Part shown: positions 15,812-25,572 of the stretch, piece by piece | Layout: each line of letters starts with the position of its first letter | Position numbering within the stretch: position 1 is the stretch's first letter | DNA from: an uncultured Lachnospiraceae bacterium | GTDB taxonomy: Bacteria; Bacillota; Clostridia; Lachnospirales; Lachnospiraceae | Direction of reading: 5' to 3' | Assembly (NCBI GenBank): GCA_910577955.1 | Contig: CAJTNC010000005.1 | Span: forward strand, 1 to 64,000 | Length of the DNA: 64,000 bases | Notes under the pieces: generated by a model | What the model was told of the DNA's origin: nothing | The model's database searches: none | What the model saw: the letters and a program-made list of their open reading frames with translations, nothing else | Position numbers and translations under genes: made by a program

Positions 15812-18376
15812 CTACAAAATAAATTTCTTCAACAGCAAGATCACCTCATCCAAATTGATCGGCTTCGCCGTGTGCGCGTTCATCCCGCTGTCCAGACATC
15901 GTTTGATGTCCTCCGAAAAAGCATCCGCTGTCATTGCAATGATCGGGATAGTCTTTGCATCCGGACGCTCAAGGCCTCTGATTGCCTCAGTAGCTTCGTA
16001 ACCGGTCATCACCGGCATTCGGACATCCATCAGAACCGCGTCAAAATATCCTGCTTCTGATTCCTTGAACTTCTCCACACAAATCTTTCCGTTTTCCGCC
16101 CATTCCAATTCCATGCCGAGATCCGACAAAAGTTCTTTTAGTATCTCCCAGTTTAAGTCGTTGTCCTCCGCCACAAGTATATGACGTCCCTCCAGTTCTA
16201 CGTCCGCTGTCTCCTGTATCTCCTCCAGATTCATATACTTTTTCAGGCTGTGATACAGGGTAGACTTAAACAGCGGCTTGCTGATAAATCCATCGATTCC
16301 GGCTTCCTTCGCCTCATCCTCAAAGTCATTCCAGTCGTAAGCCGATATCAGAATGATAGGCATATCCTTGTCCACAATCTTCCTGATCTGTCTGGCTACC
16401 ATGATTCCATCCATTCCCGGAAGTTTCCAGTCAAGCAAAACAATCTGATAATCGTCCCTCATCCTGTGATGCCTGCTTATCATATCTAACGCAGTTTCCC
16501 CGCTCAGCGTCCACTCTGCCTGTATTCCGATGGAATCAAGCGCCTCCACCGCCGTCCGGCACAATGTCTCATCGTCGTCCACCACCAGCATCTTCCAAGC
16601 CGGAAGGATCATATCTGTATCCTCCGTACCTGCCTTTTCCAAATCTACCACCACTTGGATCGTAGTTCCCTTGCCCGGTTCACTCTCCACCGTAATCGTT
16701 CCGCCCATAGCATTGACGATATGCTTTGTAATGGCCATGCCGAGTCCGGCCCCTTCCGTCTTATTGACACGTCTGCTGTCCGCTCTGGAATAGGATTCAA
16801 ATATATGTTTCACAAATTCCGGCGTCATGCCGATTCCGTTGTCTTTTACCGTGATATGAGTACGGACATACTCGCCCTCTTTATCCACAAGATCCTTTTC
16901 CTGATACAGCGAAAGCTGTATGCTTCCGCCCTCTTGGGTATACTTCACGGCATTTGACAAAAGATTGATCAGCACCTGATTCAAACGTACGCTGTCGCAG
17001 TACACATCCTCCGCCACGATATTGTCAATATGCACGTTAAAATACTGCCCTTTCCCTCTAATCTGCGCCTGCACGATACCCACAACGCCTTCCACAACTT
17101 CTCTGAGGGATATTCTCTCCTCTGTCAGTGTCATCTTGCCGCTCTCAATCTTTGACATATCAAGCACATCGTTGATCAACCCCAGCAGATGCTTTCCTGA
17201 CAGCGTGATCTTTCGCAGGCAGTTCTGCACCTGATCCTTGTCGTCAATATGGGTCATGGCAATGGCCGTCATTCCTACAATGGCGTTCATCGGAGTGCGG
17301 ATATCATGGCTCATGTTGGAAAGGAAATTGCTCTTTGCCTTATTTGCCTCTAACGCTTCCTCTCTCGCTATTTTCAAATCCAACATCTGCTGACGCGTCA
17401 TTCGGTAATAGGCAAAGAAAATAACAAGTATTGTCATGATAACGATGGTGCAGGCTATTGTGGTAGTCCTCCCCCATTCGCTGTTCATGGCTTCCACCGT
17501 CTCATTTAATATGCCAGACGGCAAAACGGTCAAAAGATGCCACTCCGAATAAGGAAGATTAGTACAATATACCTGCTGGTTGCTTCCGCCAAAGCTCATT
17601 TTGGCCAAATAATCTTTTTTTTCTACCATCGCTTCAGACAGATCGGCAATATATTTTTCCATTTCAGCCTGATCATCATCTCTGTACTTTTCATATACCG
17701 CACTGAAGTAGTCGGAATGCTCCTCGTTCATACCGCTGACAATAAAGCTTCCGTCCTTACGGATAATCTGAGAATATATGATTGCATCCTCTTCTCCGCC
17801 GCTTCCCATCATCGTGCTGATATACTCTATCGGCACAGCCGCAGCCATCGCTACACTGGTTTCACCGCTCCTCATCGGATAATGGACATTGATACTGAAT
17901 ATCACGATTTCATTTTCATTGATATCTCTGCCTACCGCAACCTTCTTCTCACCATTTCTCAGAGACTCAAAAAACGGATCCGGATCCGTCACGTGAAACT
18001 TTACTCCGTCCAACGTCTCAATTTCCCCATCTTTGGAACATAAAGCCAAATAATCAAAATTTCTGATGCTTGCTCTGTAGGAAAGTTCTCTATGGATCTC
18101 CTCCACATCTTCCATATCGGCCGGAACGGCTTGTACTATCGCTTCCACCTGTTCAAACTTCAAATCGATCAATGTCCGAAAGTGCGCTACGGTATGATCC
18201 TTGATCCCCATAATATAGACGTTTCCCACTTTATCAATGGATTCCTCGCTTCTCTTGCTCATATATAGAACAAGATACATAAAAGCACCCACACTGATAA
18301 GCAATAACACGACAAAACTTCCAAACAGAAAATGTGTCATGTCATTTTTCTTCTTATTATTCTGTTGATTTTCCAT
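15812..18376 (-). CDS. Hybrid sensor histidine kinase with two receiver domains
   Basis: The 854-residue protein has a membrane segment at about residues 13-37, an extracytoplasmic sensor region of roughly 265 residues (Cache-like pattern, with the SGMNEEHSDYFSAVYEKYRDD area), and a second membrane segment at about 302-325. The dimerisation domain carries the phosphorylatable His in SNMSHDIRTPMNAIVGM near 355, followed by an ATPase domain with GAGLGMAITKHIVNAMGG. Two receiver domains follow: VLLDWKLPGMDG (Asp near 647) and VLMDVRMPVMTG (Asp near 782). There is no Hpt domain and no output domain, so it needs an unlinked phosphotransfer partner. It is a single-gene unit with its own promoter and terminator. 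The ligand is unknown. Confidence 0.93.
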   Translation of the reverse strand: MENQQNNKKKNDMTHFLFGSFVVLLLISVGAFMYLVLYMSKRSEESIDKVGNVYIMGIKDHTVAHFRTLIDLKFEQVEAIVQAVPADMEDVEEIHRELSYRASIRNFDYLALCSKDGEIETLDGVKFHVTDPDPFFESLRNGEKKVAVGRDINENEIVIFSINVHYPMRSGETSVAMAAAVPIEYISTMMGSGGEEDAIIYSQIIRKDGSFIVSGMNEEHSDYFSAVYEKYRDDDQAEMEKYIADLSEAMVEKKDYLAKMSFGGSNQQVYCTNLPYSEWHLLTVLPSGILNETVEAMNSEWGRTTTIACTIVIMTILVIFFAYYRMTRQQMLDLKIAREEALEANKAKSNFLSNMSHDIRTPMNAIVGMTAIAMTHIDDKDQVQNCLRKITLSGKHLLGLINDVLDMSKIESGKMTLTEERISLREVVEGVVGIVQAQIRGKGQYFNVHIDNIVAEDVYCDSVRLNQVLINLLSNAVKYTQEGGSIQLSLYQEKDLVDKEGEYVRTHITVKDNGIGMTPEFVKHIFESYSRADSRRVNKTEGAGLGMAITKHIVNAMGGTITVESEPGKGTTIQVVVDLEKAGTEDTDMILPAWKMLVVDDDETLCRTAVEALDSIGIQAEWTLSGETALDMISRHHRMRDDYQIVLLDWKLPGMDGIMVARQIRKIVDKDMPIILISAYDWNDFEDEAKEAGIDGFISKPLFKSTLYHSLKKYMNLEEIQETADVELEGRHILVAEDNDLNWEILKELLSDLGMELEWAENGKICVEKFKESEAGYFDAVLMDVRMPVMTGYEATEAIRGLERPDAKTIPIIAMTADAFSEDIKRCLDSGMNAHTAKPINLDEVILLLKKFIL

Positions 18377-18459
18377 GAATGTCCTTCCTCAATTCTCTAT
18401 ATAAGCCTGTCCGCAGCACGCCCTTCTGCCTCTCCGGACGTTGACGCGAGATGTGTAAT

Positions 18460-18488
18460 AGTATACCATACTTTTTTTCTTTTCACAA
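18460..18488 (-). promoter_or_regulatory. Sigma-A type promoter for the hybrid kinase
   Basis: Minus-strand TTGTGA (18483-18488), a 17-base spacer, then TATACT (18460-18465). The start would be near 18453, giving a leader of about 75 bases. Confidence 0.7.
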
Positions 18489-18528
18489 TAAAATGTTGAC
18501 CCCATCACCGCAGGATTTGCCGTCTGCG

Positions 18529-20883
18529 TCATATCATTGCAGATACAATGATCCGCACCAGAAATGCGCACAGCCAGGCAATCACACACTGCCCGACTGC
18601 CATCGCCGCCGCCCATTTTCCGCCCAATTCCCTCTTTACCGACGCAACTGCCGCAACACAGGGAGTATACAGCAGGCAGAACACAAGAAGGGCGGATGCG
18701 GAAGCAAAAGTGAGCAGCTCCGTGATCGTTTCGCCGGAACCAAGCAACACGGTGAGTGTTGAAACCACGCTCTCCTTCGCCATAAAACCGGTTATTAACG
18801 CCGTAGATATCCGCCAATCCCCGAATCCAAGCGGAGCAAATACCGGCGCGATCACACCGGCCGCCATGGCGAGAATGCTCTCTCTGGAATCCTCCACGAT
18901 GCCGAAATGCAGATTAAAGGTCTGTAAAAACCATATTATAATGGTAGCCACAAAAATAACCGTAAACGCCCGCTGCAGAAAGTCCTTCGCTTTCTCCCAC
19001 AAAAGCCTCACCACATTTTTTACGCCGGGCAGACGATAATTCGGCAGCTCCATCACAAAAGGCACCGCCTCCCCCTTAAACAGCGTGTTTTTAAAAAGAA
19101 GAGCCGTCAGAATACCCGCCAGAATACCCAAAAAGTAAAGCCCCACCATGATAAGACCGCCCTTTCCCGGAAAAAATGCCGCCGTAAAAAAACCGTAGAT
19201 CGGCAGTTTAGCGGAACAACTCATAAAGGGTGTCAACAGGATCGTCATTTTGCGGTCTCTCTCCGAAGGCAGCGTTCTGCTTGCCATCACACCGGGTACC
19301 GTACAGCCAAACCCGATCAGCATCGGCACAATACTCCTGCCGGAAAGCCCGATCTTACGCAGAAGTTTGTCCATCACAAAGGCCACTCTGGCCATATAAC
19401 CCGTATCTTCCAACAAGGATAAAAAGAAAAACAGCGTGACGATAACCGGAAGAAAACTGAGCACGCTCCCGACTCCGCTGAAGATCCCGTCGATCACTAA
19501 CGAGTGCAGCACACTGCTCACATGCCATCCGGCAAGCACCCGGTCCGCCGCCTGCATCACCCGGTCGATCCCCGCCGCCAGAAGCTCCTGCAAAAAGGCT
19601 CCGACCACGTTGAATGTCAAGTAAAAAACAACTCCCATAATCCCGATAAAAGCCGGGATCGCCGTATATTTGCCGGTCAAAATACTGTCAATTTTCCGGC
19701 TTCTGGCGTGCTCCTTGCTCTCCCCCGGCTTCACCACCGTTTCTTCCACCAGATTTTGAATAAAAGTAAAACGCATATCAGCGATGGCCGCCGCTCTGTC
19801 TAACCCCCGCTCCTCCTCCATCTGTCTGATGATATGCTCCAACATTTCTTCTTCATTTTGAGAAAGGGTAAGGGCTGCCCTTATTCGCCCGTCTCCTTCC
19901 ACCAGCTTGGTGGCTGCAAACCGCACCGGTATTCCGGCCGCCTCAGCGTGATCCTGTACCAGATGCATAATGCCGTGAAGGCATCTGTGCACCGCGCCCC
20001 CGTGATCCTTCTCATTGCAGAAGTCCATACGCCCGGGTTTTTCCTGATAGCTCGCAACATGCACCGCATGATGTATCAGCTCATCTACACCTTCATTTTT
20101 AGCTGCCGAGATCGGCACCACCGGAATCCCCAGATACTCTTCCATCTCATTGATATGTATGGAGCCGCCGTTGCCGCGCACCTCGTCCATCATATTGAGA
20201 GCCAGCACCATCGGCACCCCCAGTTCCATCAACTGCATGGTCAGATAGAGATTTCGCTCAATATTCGTGGCGTCCACAATGTTGATGATACCGGTGGGCT
20301 TTTCATTTATAATAAACTGTCTTGTTACAATCTCCTCCGCACTGTAGGGGGACATAGAATAGATGCCCGGCAGATCGGTGATCTCCGTCTTTGGATATCC
20401 CTTGATCGCGCCGCTTTTTCTGTCCACCGTGACCCCCGGGAAGTTTCCCACGTGCTGATTTGCTCCTGTGAGCTGATTAAACAGGGTGGTCTTGCCGCAG
20501 TTCTGATTTCCTGCCAACGCGAAAGTCAGCATACTTCCCTCGGGCAGAGGATCGCCGTCGCCTTTCGCATGATACCTGCCTCCCTCTCCAAACCCCGGAT
20601 GCTCCTTCTTCGACTTTCCTTTATCTGAAACCGCGCTGCTTTCTGTTCTCGGTCTATCTGTCGGTTCTATCTCTATTTTCGCCGCATCGTCTAACCGCAG
20701 CGTCAGTTCGTAGCCGTGAACTAACAGTTCCATGGGATCTCCCATCGGCGCAAACTTGACAAGTGTTACTTCTGCACCGGGAATCAGTCCCATGTCGAGA
20801 AAGTGCTGTCTCAGTGCCCCCTCCCCGCCCACTGTCTCGATTCTCGCCGTTTTTCCGATCTCCAGCTCATTCAATTTCACCAT
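18529..20883 (-). CDS. feoB: Ferrous iron transporter FeoB with fused FeoA domain
   Basis: This is a cytoplasmic-membrane Fe(II) transporter of about 784 residues. The first ~73 residues form a FeoA-type SH3-like domain (KLNELEIGKTARIETVGG...RQHFLDMGLIPGAEVTLVK). After a linker comes the G-protein domain with GNQNCGKTTLFNQLTG (G1), DLPGIYSM (G3) and NMMDE (G4), then gate domains and about eight or more membrane segments including GCTVPGVMASRT. FeoA and FeoB are usually separate genes; here they are one chain. The ATG at 20883 is preferred because AGGAG lies 12 bases upstream, whereas it touches the ATG at 20895 directly. No Fur or DtxR box was identified. Confidence 0.95.
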   Translation of the reverse strand: MVKLNELEIGKTARIETVGGEGALRQHFLDMGLIPGAEVTLVKFAPMGDPMELLVHGYELTLRLDDAAKIEIEPTDRPRTESSAVSDKGKSKKEHPGFGEGGRYHAKGDGDPLPEGSMLTFALAGNQNCGKTTLFNQLTGANQHVGNFPGVTVDRKSGAIKGYPKTEITDLPGIYSMSPYSAEEIVTRQFIINEKPTGIINIVDATNIERNLYLTMQLMELGVPMVLALNMMDEVRGNGGSIHINEMEEYLGIPVVPISAAKNEGVDELIHHAVHVASYQEKPGRMDFCNEKDHGGAVHRCLHGIMHLVQDHAEAAGIPVRFAATKLVEGDGRIRAALTLSQNEEEMLEHIIRQMEEERGLDRAAAIADMRFTFIQNLVEETVVKPGESKEHARSRKIDSILTGKYTAIPAFIGIMGVVFYLTFNVVGAFLQELLAAGIDRVMQAADRVLAGWHVSSVLHSLVIDGIFSGVGSVLSFLPVIVTLFFFLSLLEDTGYMARVAFVMDKLLRKIGLSGRSIVPMLIGFGCTVPGVMASRTLPSERDRKMTILLTPFMSCSAKLPIYGFFTAAFFPGKGGLIMVGLYFLGILAGILTALLFKNTLFKGEAVPFVMELPNYRLPGVKNVVRLLWEKAKDFLQRAFTVIFVATIIIWFLQTFNLHFGIVEDSRESILAMAAGVIAPVFAPLGFGDWRISTALITGFMAKESVVSTLTVLLGSGETITELLTFASASALLVFCLLYTPCVAAVASVKRELGGKWAAAMAVGQCVIAWLCAFLVRIIVSAMI

Positions 20884-20946
20884 CTGTTTTGCCATCTCCT
20901 AAACCGTCTGCTTTTCCACTCCCTACACTGTCAGGAGCTTCCCCGC

Positions 20947-22713
20947 TCACTGCTCATCTGCTGCCTCCTCGGAAGCTTCCATGTTCTCCGCCGCAGGCTT
21001 CACGCTGCCCAGTTTCGCCCGCAGGATCTTCTCCGTACCCGCTTCCGGCACATAGTAGAGCTCTACGCTGTCCCCCTGATCGATCAACACTGCTTCCAGA
21101 TTCTCATCCGCCCGGAGCATAAAATACCGTACGGAATTCAGCTCTAAAAGGCTCAAAAAGTAGCATGTATTATTATCTATGACGGCTGTCCGGATCTCTC
21201 CCACCGTACCGCTTATCTTCTCATACTCCTCTGCCTCCGGTTCCTCTTTCGCCCCGTTTTCCTCTCCCTGCACAGTATTCTGCGCCGTATCATCCTCCTC
21301 GCTATCCTGCGTTCTGTCATCCTCAATGACCTGATTATCAATCAGCAGTTCATGATAATTTTCCTGACACTGCCTGACGGAATTTCCCGTAGCCACGATT
21401 TGATACTGCTGCACATTGACCATAGCGTACATCTTCACAAGCCCCGCCGCATCTTTTAAAGCCATAAAGTAAGTGGGCTGATCCGAGATATTTAAAAGAA
21501 GCGGGAATGTAGCGTCATAGCTGAATTGCTGCACCGCCCCTTCCGCCGAAGACATGGCGGAATACTCCTCCGCTCCGGCGCAGGAATAGTAGCGGGCCTC
21601 TTTTGTCCGCTGGTTGACCAGAATAAAACCTATATTACCTCTGTCGCCGCTGATGGAAGTGATACCGGTGTAGAGGTATACATCGTCGTTCATGGCTATA
21701 TAATTGTACCCCGTAGTCGCCGTGGTGCAATCGCTCTGGGTAAACAGGGAATTGAAAAAACCATTGTGATATCTGCCGTAATAATTGTACTGATCCACCA
21801 CCAGCCCGGCGCTGTACACCCGATCCACCCAGGTGGGCACATCCTGCACTTCATAGTAGACGCTCTCTCCTGTCACCGCGTTGAGCAGCACCACGCCCTG
21901 CACATCGTCCCCGTTAAACAGTCCGATCCGCTTTTCCACCACGGAAGCCACCCAGTAAGGCGTACCTTCCTCATCTATCTCGAAATTGACATTCTCAAAG
22001 ATTGCTGTGGGATAATGAAACCGCAGATAACGGCTCAGATCCCTGCCGAAATATTCTGAAGGCGAATACTTGATCCCCTCCTCCAACCGCACCACGGCCA
22101 CGTCCTGCGTCACCATATCCACCACCATGTAGGCCGGAATCCCTTCGTTCCGGTTGCTCCACCATTTAAAGAAACTGTCGTAGTGCAGATAGGTCACTCG
22201 TACCGGCCTCGCCTTGTAGTTGATCTGAGCCGAAATATCACTCACTACAAACTGAGAGACCAGATCGGAAAGTTCACCCAGTTTCCGATTTGCCAGCGTG
22301 TTTGCGGAGGCCTCGTCAAGCATCGGGATCTGATCCATGGATATCTCCGCCACATCCTCGGTAAAATCCCCGGTTGTGATCGGCATCAAAGAGGAATAAG
22401 CTGAAGCTCTGAAGATCACCAAGCCAAACAGATAACCCACCGTGGTCACTGCCACGATCACCACAAATACGATGAACGGCAGCTTTACCTGCTTCCAGCT
22501 GAAGGCGATAAACTCTCTCACGGAACGGCTCTTGAATCCTCCGAACAGAATCATGCAGCCGGTATAGACAATGCAAAGCATCATGATAAAACCGTAAAAA
22601 TCCTCTGAATGGATGTTGATAGCCGGAAGATATATATAAAAATATATAAATCCGACAAGCGCCGTCACGATCAGACTATAAAAATTCTGTTTCAGCTTTC
22701 CTCTTTCTTTCAT
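20947..22713 (-). CDS. Membrane protein of unknown function
   Basis: I do not recognise this 588-residue protein. Three membrane segments lie at about residues 10-32, 38-60 and 78-100, followed by a large soluble domain of about 480 residues, probably outside the cell, with many aromatic residues (for example FFKWWSNRNEGIPAYMVVD, VDQYNYYGRYHNGFFN). A Glu-rich linker near residue 510 precedes a small C-terminal domain. The start at 22713 is supported by AAAGGAG five to six bases upstream and avoids the longer overlap with the upstream regulator gene. It is the second gene after a CheY-like regulator and probably shares its promoter. Confidence 0.8.
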   Translation of the reverse strand: MKERGKLKQNFYSLIVTALVGFIYFYIYLPAINIHSEDFYGFIMMLCIVYTGCMILFGGFKSRSVREFIAFSWKQVKLPFIVFVVIVAVTTVGYLFGLVIFRASAYSSLMPITTGDFTEDVAEISMDQIPMLDEASANTLANRKLGELSDLVSQFVVSDISAQINYKARPVRVTYLHYDSFFKWWSNRNEGIPAYMVVDMVTQDVAVVRLEEGIKYSPSEYFGRDLSRYLRFHYPTAIFENVNFEIDEEGTPYWVASVVEKRIGLFNGDDVQGVVLLNAVTGESVYYEVQDVPTWVDRVYSAGLVVDQYNYYGRYHNGFFNSLFTQSDCTTATTGYNYIAMNDDVYLYTGITSISGDRGNIGFILVNQRTKEARYYSCAGAEEYSAMSSAEGAVQQFSYDATFPLLLNISDQPTYFMALKDAAGLVKMYAMVNVQQYQIVATGNSVRQCQENYHELLIDNQVIEDDRTQDSEEDDTAQNTVQGEENGAKEEPEAEEYEKISGTVGEIRTAVIDNNTCYFLSLLELNSVRYFMLRADENLEAVLIDQGDSVELYYVPEAGTEKILRAKLGSVKPAAENMEASEEAADEQ

Positions 22714-22741
22714 ATGTACTCCTTTTTCCTTACCGCCGTTC

Positions 22742-23188
22742 TTACCTTCTGCCGTCCTCTTTCCATAACTTCTCCGCTTCATTCTCCTCCTCCGGCTCTA
22801 ATACCCGCCTGATTCTCGCAAGCAGATCCTCCGAAGTGAAAGGTTTCAGAATATAGTCGCGAATCCCCAGTTTAGCGCTCTTTAAAACAGAGCTCTTGTC
22901 TTCCATGCCCGTGAGCATAATGACCGGTATGTCCTCCCGCCCCTTCATGGCGCGTATCTCACTCAATGTTTCAATACCGTCCTTCGTAGGCATCTGTATA
23001 TCCATCAGAATCAAATCCGGCTTTTCCTGCTGCAGATATTTCAGGGCCCTTATCCCCGAATTGATCGTGATCACCTCATAATCATTTCGCAGTGCATCCA
23101 TGATTCTTGTCAAAATAATCGCCGTATCGTCCACAGCCAAAATGCGTTTCATAGAAACGTCCAAAACGCCCTCCTCCGTCTGGCTCAT
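22742..23188 (-). CDS. CheY-like response regulator
   Basis: The 148-residue protein is a stand-alone receiver domain. Acidic pocket residues are in AVDDTAI (about residues 18-22), the phosphoacceptor is Asp63 in LILMDIQMP, and the conserved Lys is in YILKPF near residue 115. There is no DNA-binding or enzymatic output domain; about 25 charged residues follow the receiver. The ATG at 23188 has AAGGAGG ten bases upstream. No kinase gene adjoins it, so its partner is elsewhere. Confidence 0.92.
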   Translation of the reverse strand: MSQTEEGVLDVSMKRILAVDDTAIILTRIMDALRNDYEVITINSGIRALKYLQQEKPDLILMDIQMPTKDGIETLSEIRAMKGREDIPVIMLTGMEDKSSVLKSAKLGIRDYILKPFTSEDLLARIRRVLEPEEENEAEKLWKEDGRR

Positions 23189-23269
23189 TTGCTCTCTTCC
23201 TCCTTTTCGATATAGTTACAAGAAGCTTTGGAACATATCAATCAAGCTGATTCTTTTTAACATAGCTAT

Positions 23270-23298
23270 ATTATATTATAGATAAATGCAAAACTCAA
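23270..23298 (-). promoter_or_regulatory. Sigma-A type promoter for the CheY-like gene
   Basis: Minus-strand TTGAGT (23293-23298), a 17-base spacer, and the perfect TATAAT (23270-23275). It lies between bcp and the regulator gene and points into the regulator gene. Confidence 0.75.
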
Positions 23299-23309
23299 CA
23301 AAACTTATT

Positions 23310-23762
23310 CTACAGTTCTCCAAGCATCTGCTCCGGGTTTTGTTCCGCTTTCACCTTGTCAAAAGCCTTAACCACCACGCCGTTTTCGTCTATCAGATAA
23401 GTTGTCCGCACAACTCCCATGCTCTTCTTTCCGTAATTTATTTTTTCTTTCCACACATCATAAGCCTGAATACAGGCAAGTTCCGGATCCGAAAGCAGCG
23501 TAAAGGGCAGGCCGTATTTCTCCTCAAACTTTTTGTGGGAGGCCACTGAATCTTTACTGACACCGATGACCACCGCTCCCTTCTCCGTAAACTGCGGATA
23601 AAGCTGCCCGAAATTGCAGGCCTGCTTCGTACAGCCGGGCGTATTGTCCTTCGGATAGAAATAAAGAATGACCTTCTTTCCCCTATATTCTTCCAGCGTG
23701 TGCATTTTCCCGTTCTGGTCCGGCAGCGTAAACCCCGGCGCCTGTGTCCCGATTTCCAGCAT
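23310..23762 (-). CDS. bcp: Thiol peroxidase, Bcp-type peroxiredoxin
   Basis: The 150-residue peroxiredoxin of the Bcp/PrxQ class reduces peroxides with thioredoxin as donor. The peroxidatic Cys44 is in FYPKDNTPGCTKQAC and the resolving Cys49 lies five residues later, as in the two-Cys Bcp subgroup. Length is typical. AAAGGAG precedes the ATG. It follows yaaA, another peroxide-stress gene, which fits a shared oxidative-stress role. Confidence 0.96.
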   Translation of the reverse strand: MLEIGTQAPGFTLPDQNGKMHTLEEYRGKKVILYFYPKDNTPGCTKQACNFGQLYPQFTEKGAVVIGVSKDSVASHKKFEEKYGLPFTLLSDPELACIQAYDVWKEKINYGKKSMGVVRTTYLIDENGVVVKAFDKVKAEQNPEQMLGEL

Positions 23763-23821
23763 TTTGATACTCTCCTTTCTTACTGTTCCTTCTTATCTTA
23801 CCATTTTTCTTCCTTTTAATA

Positions 23822-24589
23822 CTAGAATCCGGAAGAATTTTTTTCTTTCACAAACACATAATTCCTCTCGTCTGACATATCCTCCCTGTAGCGGTAACCC
23901 ATGGAATCAAATTTCTTTATTCTCTCCGGTTCCCTCACCCCGTTTTCCGCCAAAAAACGCACCATCTCTCCTCTTGCCATCTTCGCGAGAGTGCCCTTTT
24001 GCCTCAGTTTTCCATCCTCTTCCTCCGCAAAAACCACCGTGACAAAAAGGCAGGAAGGCTCTGCATAGGGCTCCACGGCACAGGAATACTCCTTGGAAGC
24101 CAGATTCACGATGACCCCGTCCGGATTTTCCTCCATCAGATTCCGGTAAAGTCTGTCTCCCCAGAACTCGTACAGATCCTTCTTTCCCTTCACCGCAAGG
24201 GAGGCCTGCATCTCCAACCGGTAGGGAGTCACGCCGTCAAAGGGCCTTAGTACGCCGTAAAATCCGGAAAGGATCCGCAAATGCTCCTCCGCATAAGTAA
24301 GGGCGCGCTCTGTAAATACCCCCGGCGCCATATACTGATACTGCAGCCCTTCATAGGAGACAATAGCCGGCGTCAGACATTTCTCCGGATTCATTTCCGC
24401 AAAACGCCGAAAATTTAATTCTGTCAGCTTGTCATTGCACTTCCAAAGCGTCTTCGCCTCCGCCGGAGACAATTTTTTTATTTCCTCCATTAAGAACTTC
24501 GTATCTTCCAGAAAACAGGGAAGGCTCTTCACTGCAAAAGAATCCCTGTCTTCATTCATTTTTTTTGCCGGCGAAACGATAATTCTCAT
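23822..24589 (-). CDS. yaaA: Peroxide stress protein YaaA
   Basis: The 255-residue protein is of the YaaA (UPF0246/DUF328) family. It starts MRIIVSPAKKMNEDRD and carries the diagnostic HLRILSGFYGVLRPFDGVTPYRLEM segment. In E. coli the protein limits intracellular iron and DNA damage during peroxide stress. The gene overlaps the upstream hydrolase gene by an ATGA junction and precedes bcp. Confidence 0.95.
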   Translation of the reverse strand: MRIIVSPAKKMNEDRDSFAVKSLPCFLEDTKFLMEEIKKLSPAEAKTLWKCNDKLTELNFRRFAEMNPEKCLTPAIVSYEGLQYQYMAPGVFTERALTYAEEHLRILSGFYGVLRPFDGVTPYRLEMQASLAVKGKKDLYEFWGDRLYRNLMEENPDGVIVNLASKEYSCAVEPYAEPSCLFVTVVFAEEEDGKLRQKGTLAKMARGEMVRFLAENGVREPERIKKFDSMGYRYREDMSDERNYVFVKEKNSSGF

Positions 24590-25533
24590 ATTTCTCCTCT
24601 TCTGGCCTCACACCATTTTAAAATATCCCGGTACACTGCACTTCTGTCCGTCTCATTCAAAATCTCGTGCCTGTCATTTTCGTACAGTTTGCAGGAAAGA
24701 TCTTTGATACCGGCCCTTTCCAGCTGCTTTTTCACAAGCAGTACTCCTTTGCTCATATTTCCCACCGGGTCATCTGCGCCGGACAACAGGATGATAGGCA
24801 GATTCTTCGGTACTCTGTCCACATTTTCCGGCTGATTATCATAGTAAACCACTTTCATCAACGTATTATAACCGTTAAGGGTAAAACGGAAGGTACATCT
24901 CGGTTCCCTGTAATATTTCGCCGCGATCTCCAAATCTTTGGTCAGCCAGTTGTTTTCCAACTCCTTTCCGTCCAAGCTGAATTTGCGGTATGCGCCGGAA
25001 AAAGACAGCTTTTCTACAAATCTGCTGTAGCCGCGCCAGCCTTTGACATGGGCTATACATTTTGTCAGCGCTATACCTGTTTTTGTAGCGATGTCCGGCA
25101 CGGAACCCGTTCCTACGATCAGGGCTCCTGATAAACCCTCTCCGTGCTGTGTGAGATACTTTCGCAGCAGATAAGAGCCCATGCTGTGTCCCAGTATAAA
25201 ATACGGCATACCTGCATGTTCCGCCTGCATCATTGTTCTCAGCTTATGCATATCCTCCACCATAAGCCGATCGCCGTCTTTGTCTGCGATGTAACCCCAA
25301 TCGCCCTCGCTTGCCACGGACTCTCCATGCCCCAGATGATCGTGCCCCACTACCAGATAGCCCCGTTTAGTCATATAAAAAGCAAACTCCTCATACCGCT
25401 CCACATATTCTATCATGCCGTGTACGATCTGCAGGATTGCCCCGTATTCCCCCGAATCCGGCAGCCATTTTACTCCGTGCATTCTGGTTTTTTTATCACT
25501 GGATAAAAATGTGAAAATTTCTTTTTTCGCCAT
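24586..25533 (-). CDS. Alpha/beta hydrolase, monoacylglycerol lipase-like
   Basis: The 315-residue serine hydrolase has the nucleophile elbow GHSMGS (Ser117), the oxyanion region IVHGMIEYVERYEEFA, and GHDHLGHGES, typical of the lysophospholipase/monoglyceride lipase group. The other triad residues are probably Asp in SGADDPVG and His in NDRHEILNE. No signal peptide is present, so it is cytoplasmic. The start at 25533 is preferred over 25557 because of the AGGAG eight bases upstream. It heads the hydrolase-yaaA-bcp run. The natural substrate cannot be told from sequence. Confidence 0.9.
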   Translation of the reverse strand: MAKKEIFTFLSSDKKTRMHGVKWLPDSGEYGAILQIVHGMIEYVERYEEFAFYMTKRGYLVVGHDHLGHGESVASEGDWGYIADKDGDRLMVEDMHKLRTMMQAEHAGMPYFILGHSMGSYLLRKYLTQHGEGLSGALIVGTGSVPDIATKTGIALTKCIAHVKGWRGYSRFVEKLSFSGAYRKFSLDGKELENNWLTKDLEIAAKYYREPRCTFRFTLNGYNTLMKVVYYDNQPENVDRVPKNLPIILLSGADDPVGNMSKGVLLVKKQLERAGIKDLSCKLYENDRHEILNETDRSAVYRDILKWCEARRGEI

Positions 25534-25572
25534 ACTCCCATCTCCTCTCCTTCTCACCGAAAACTATCATAC

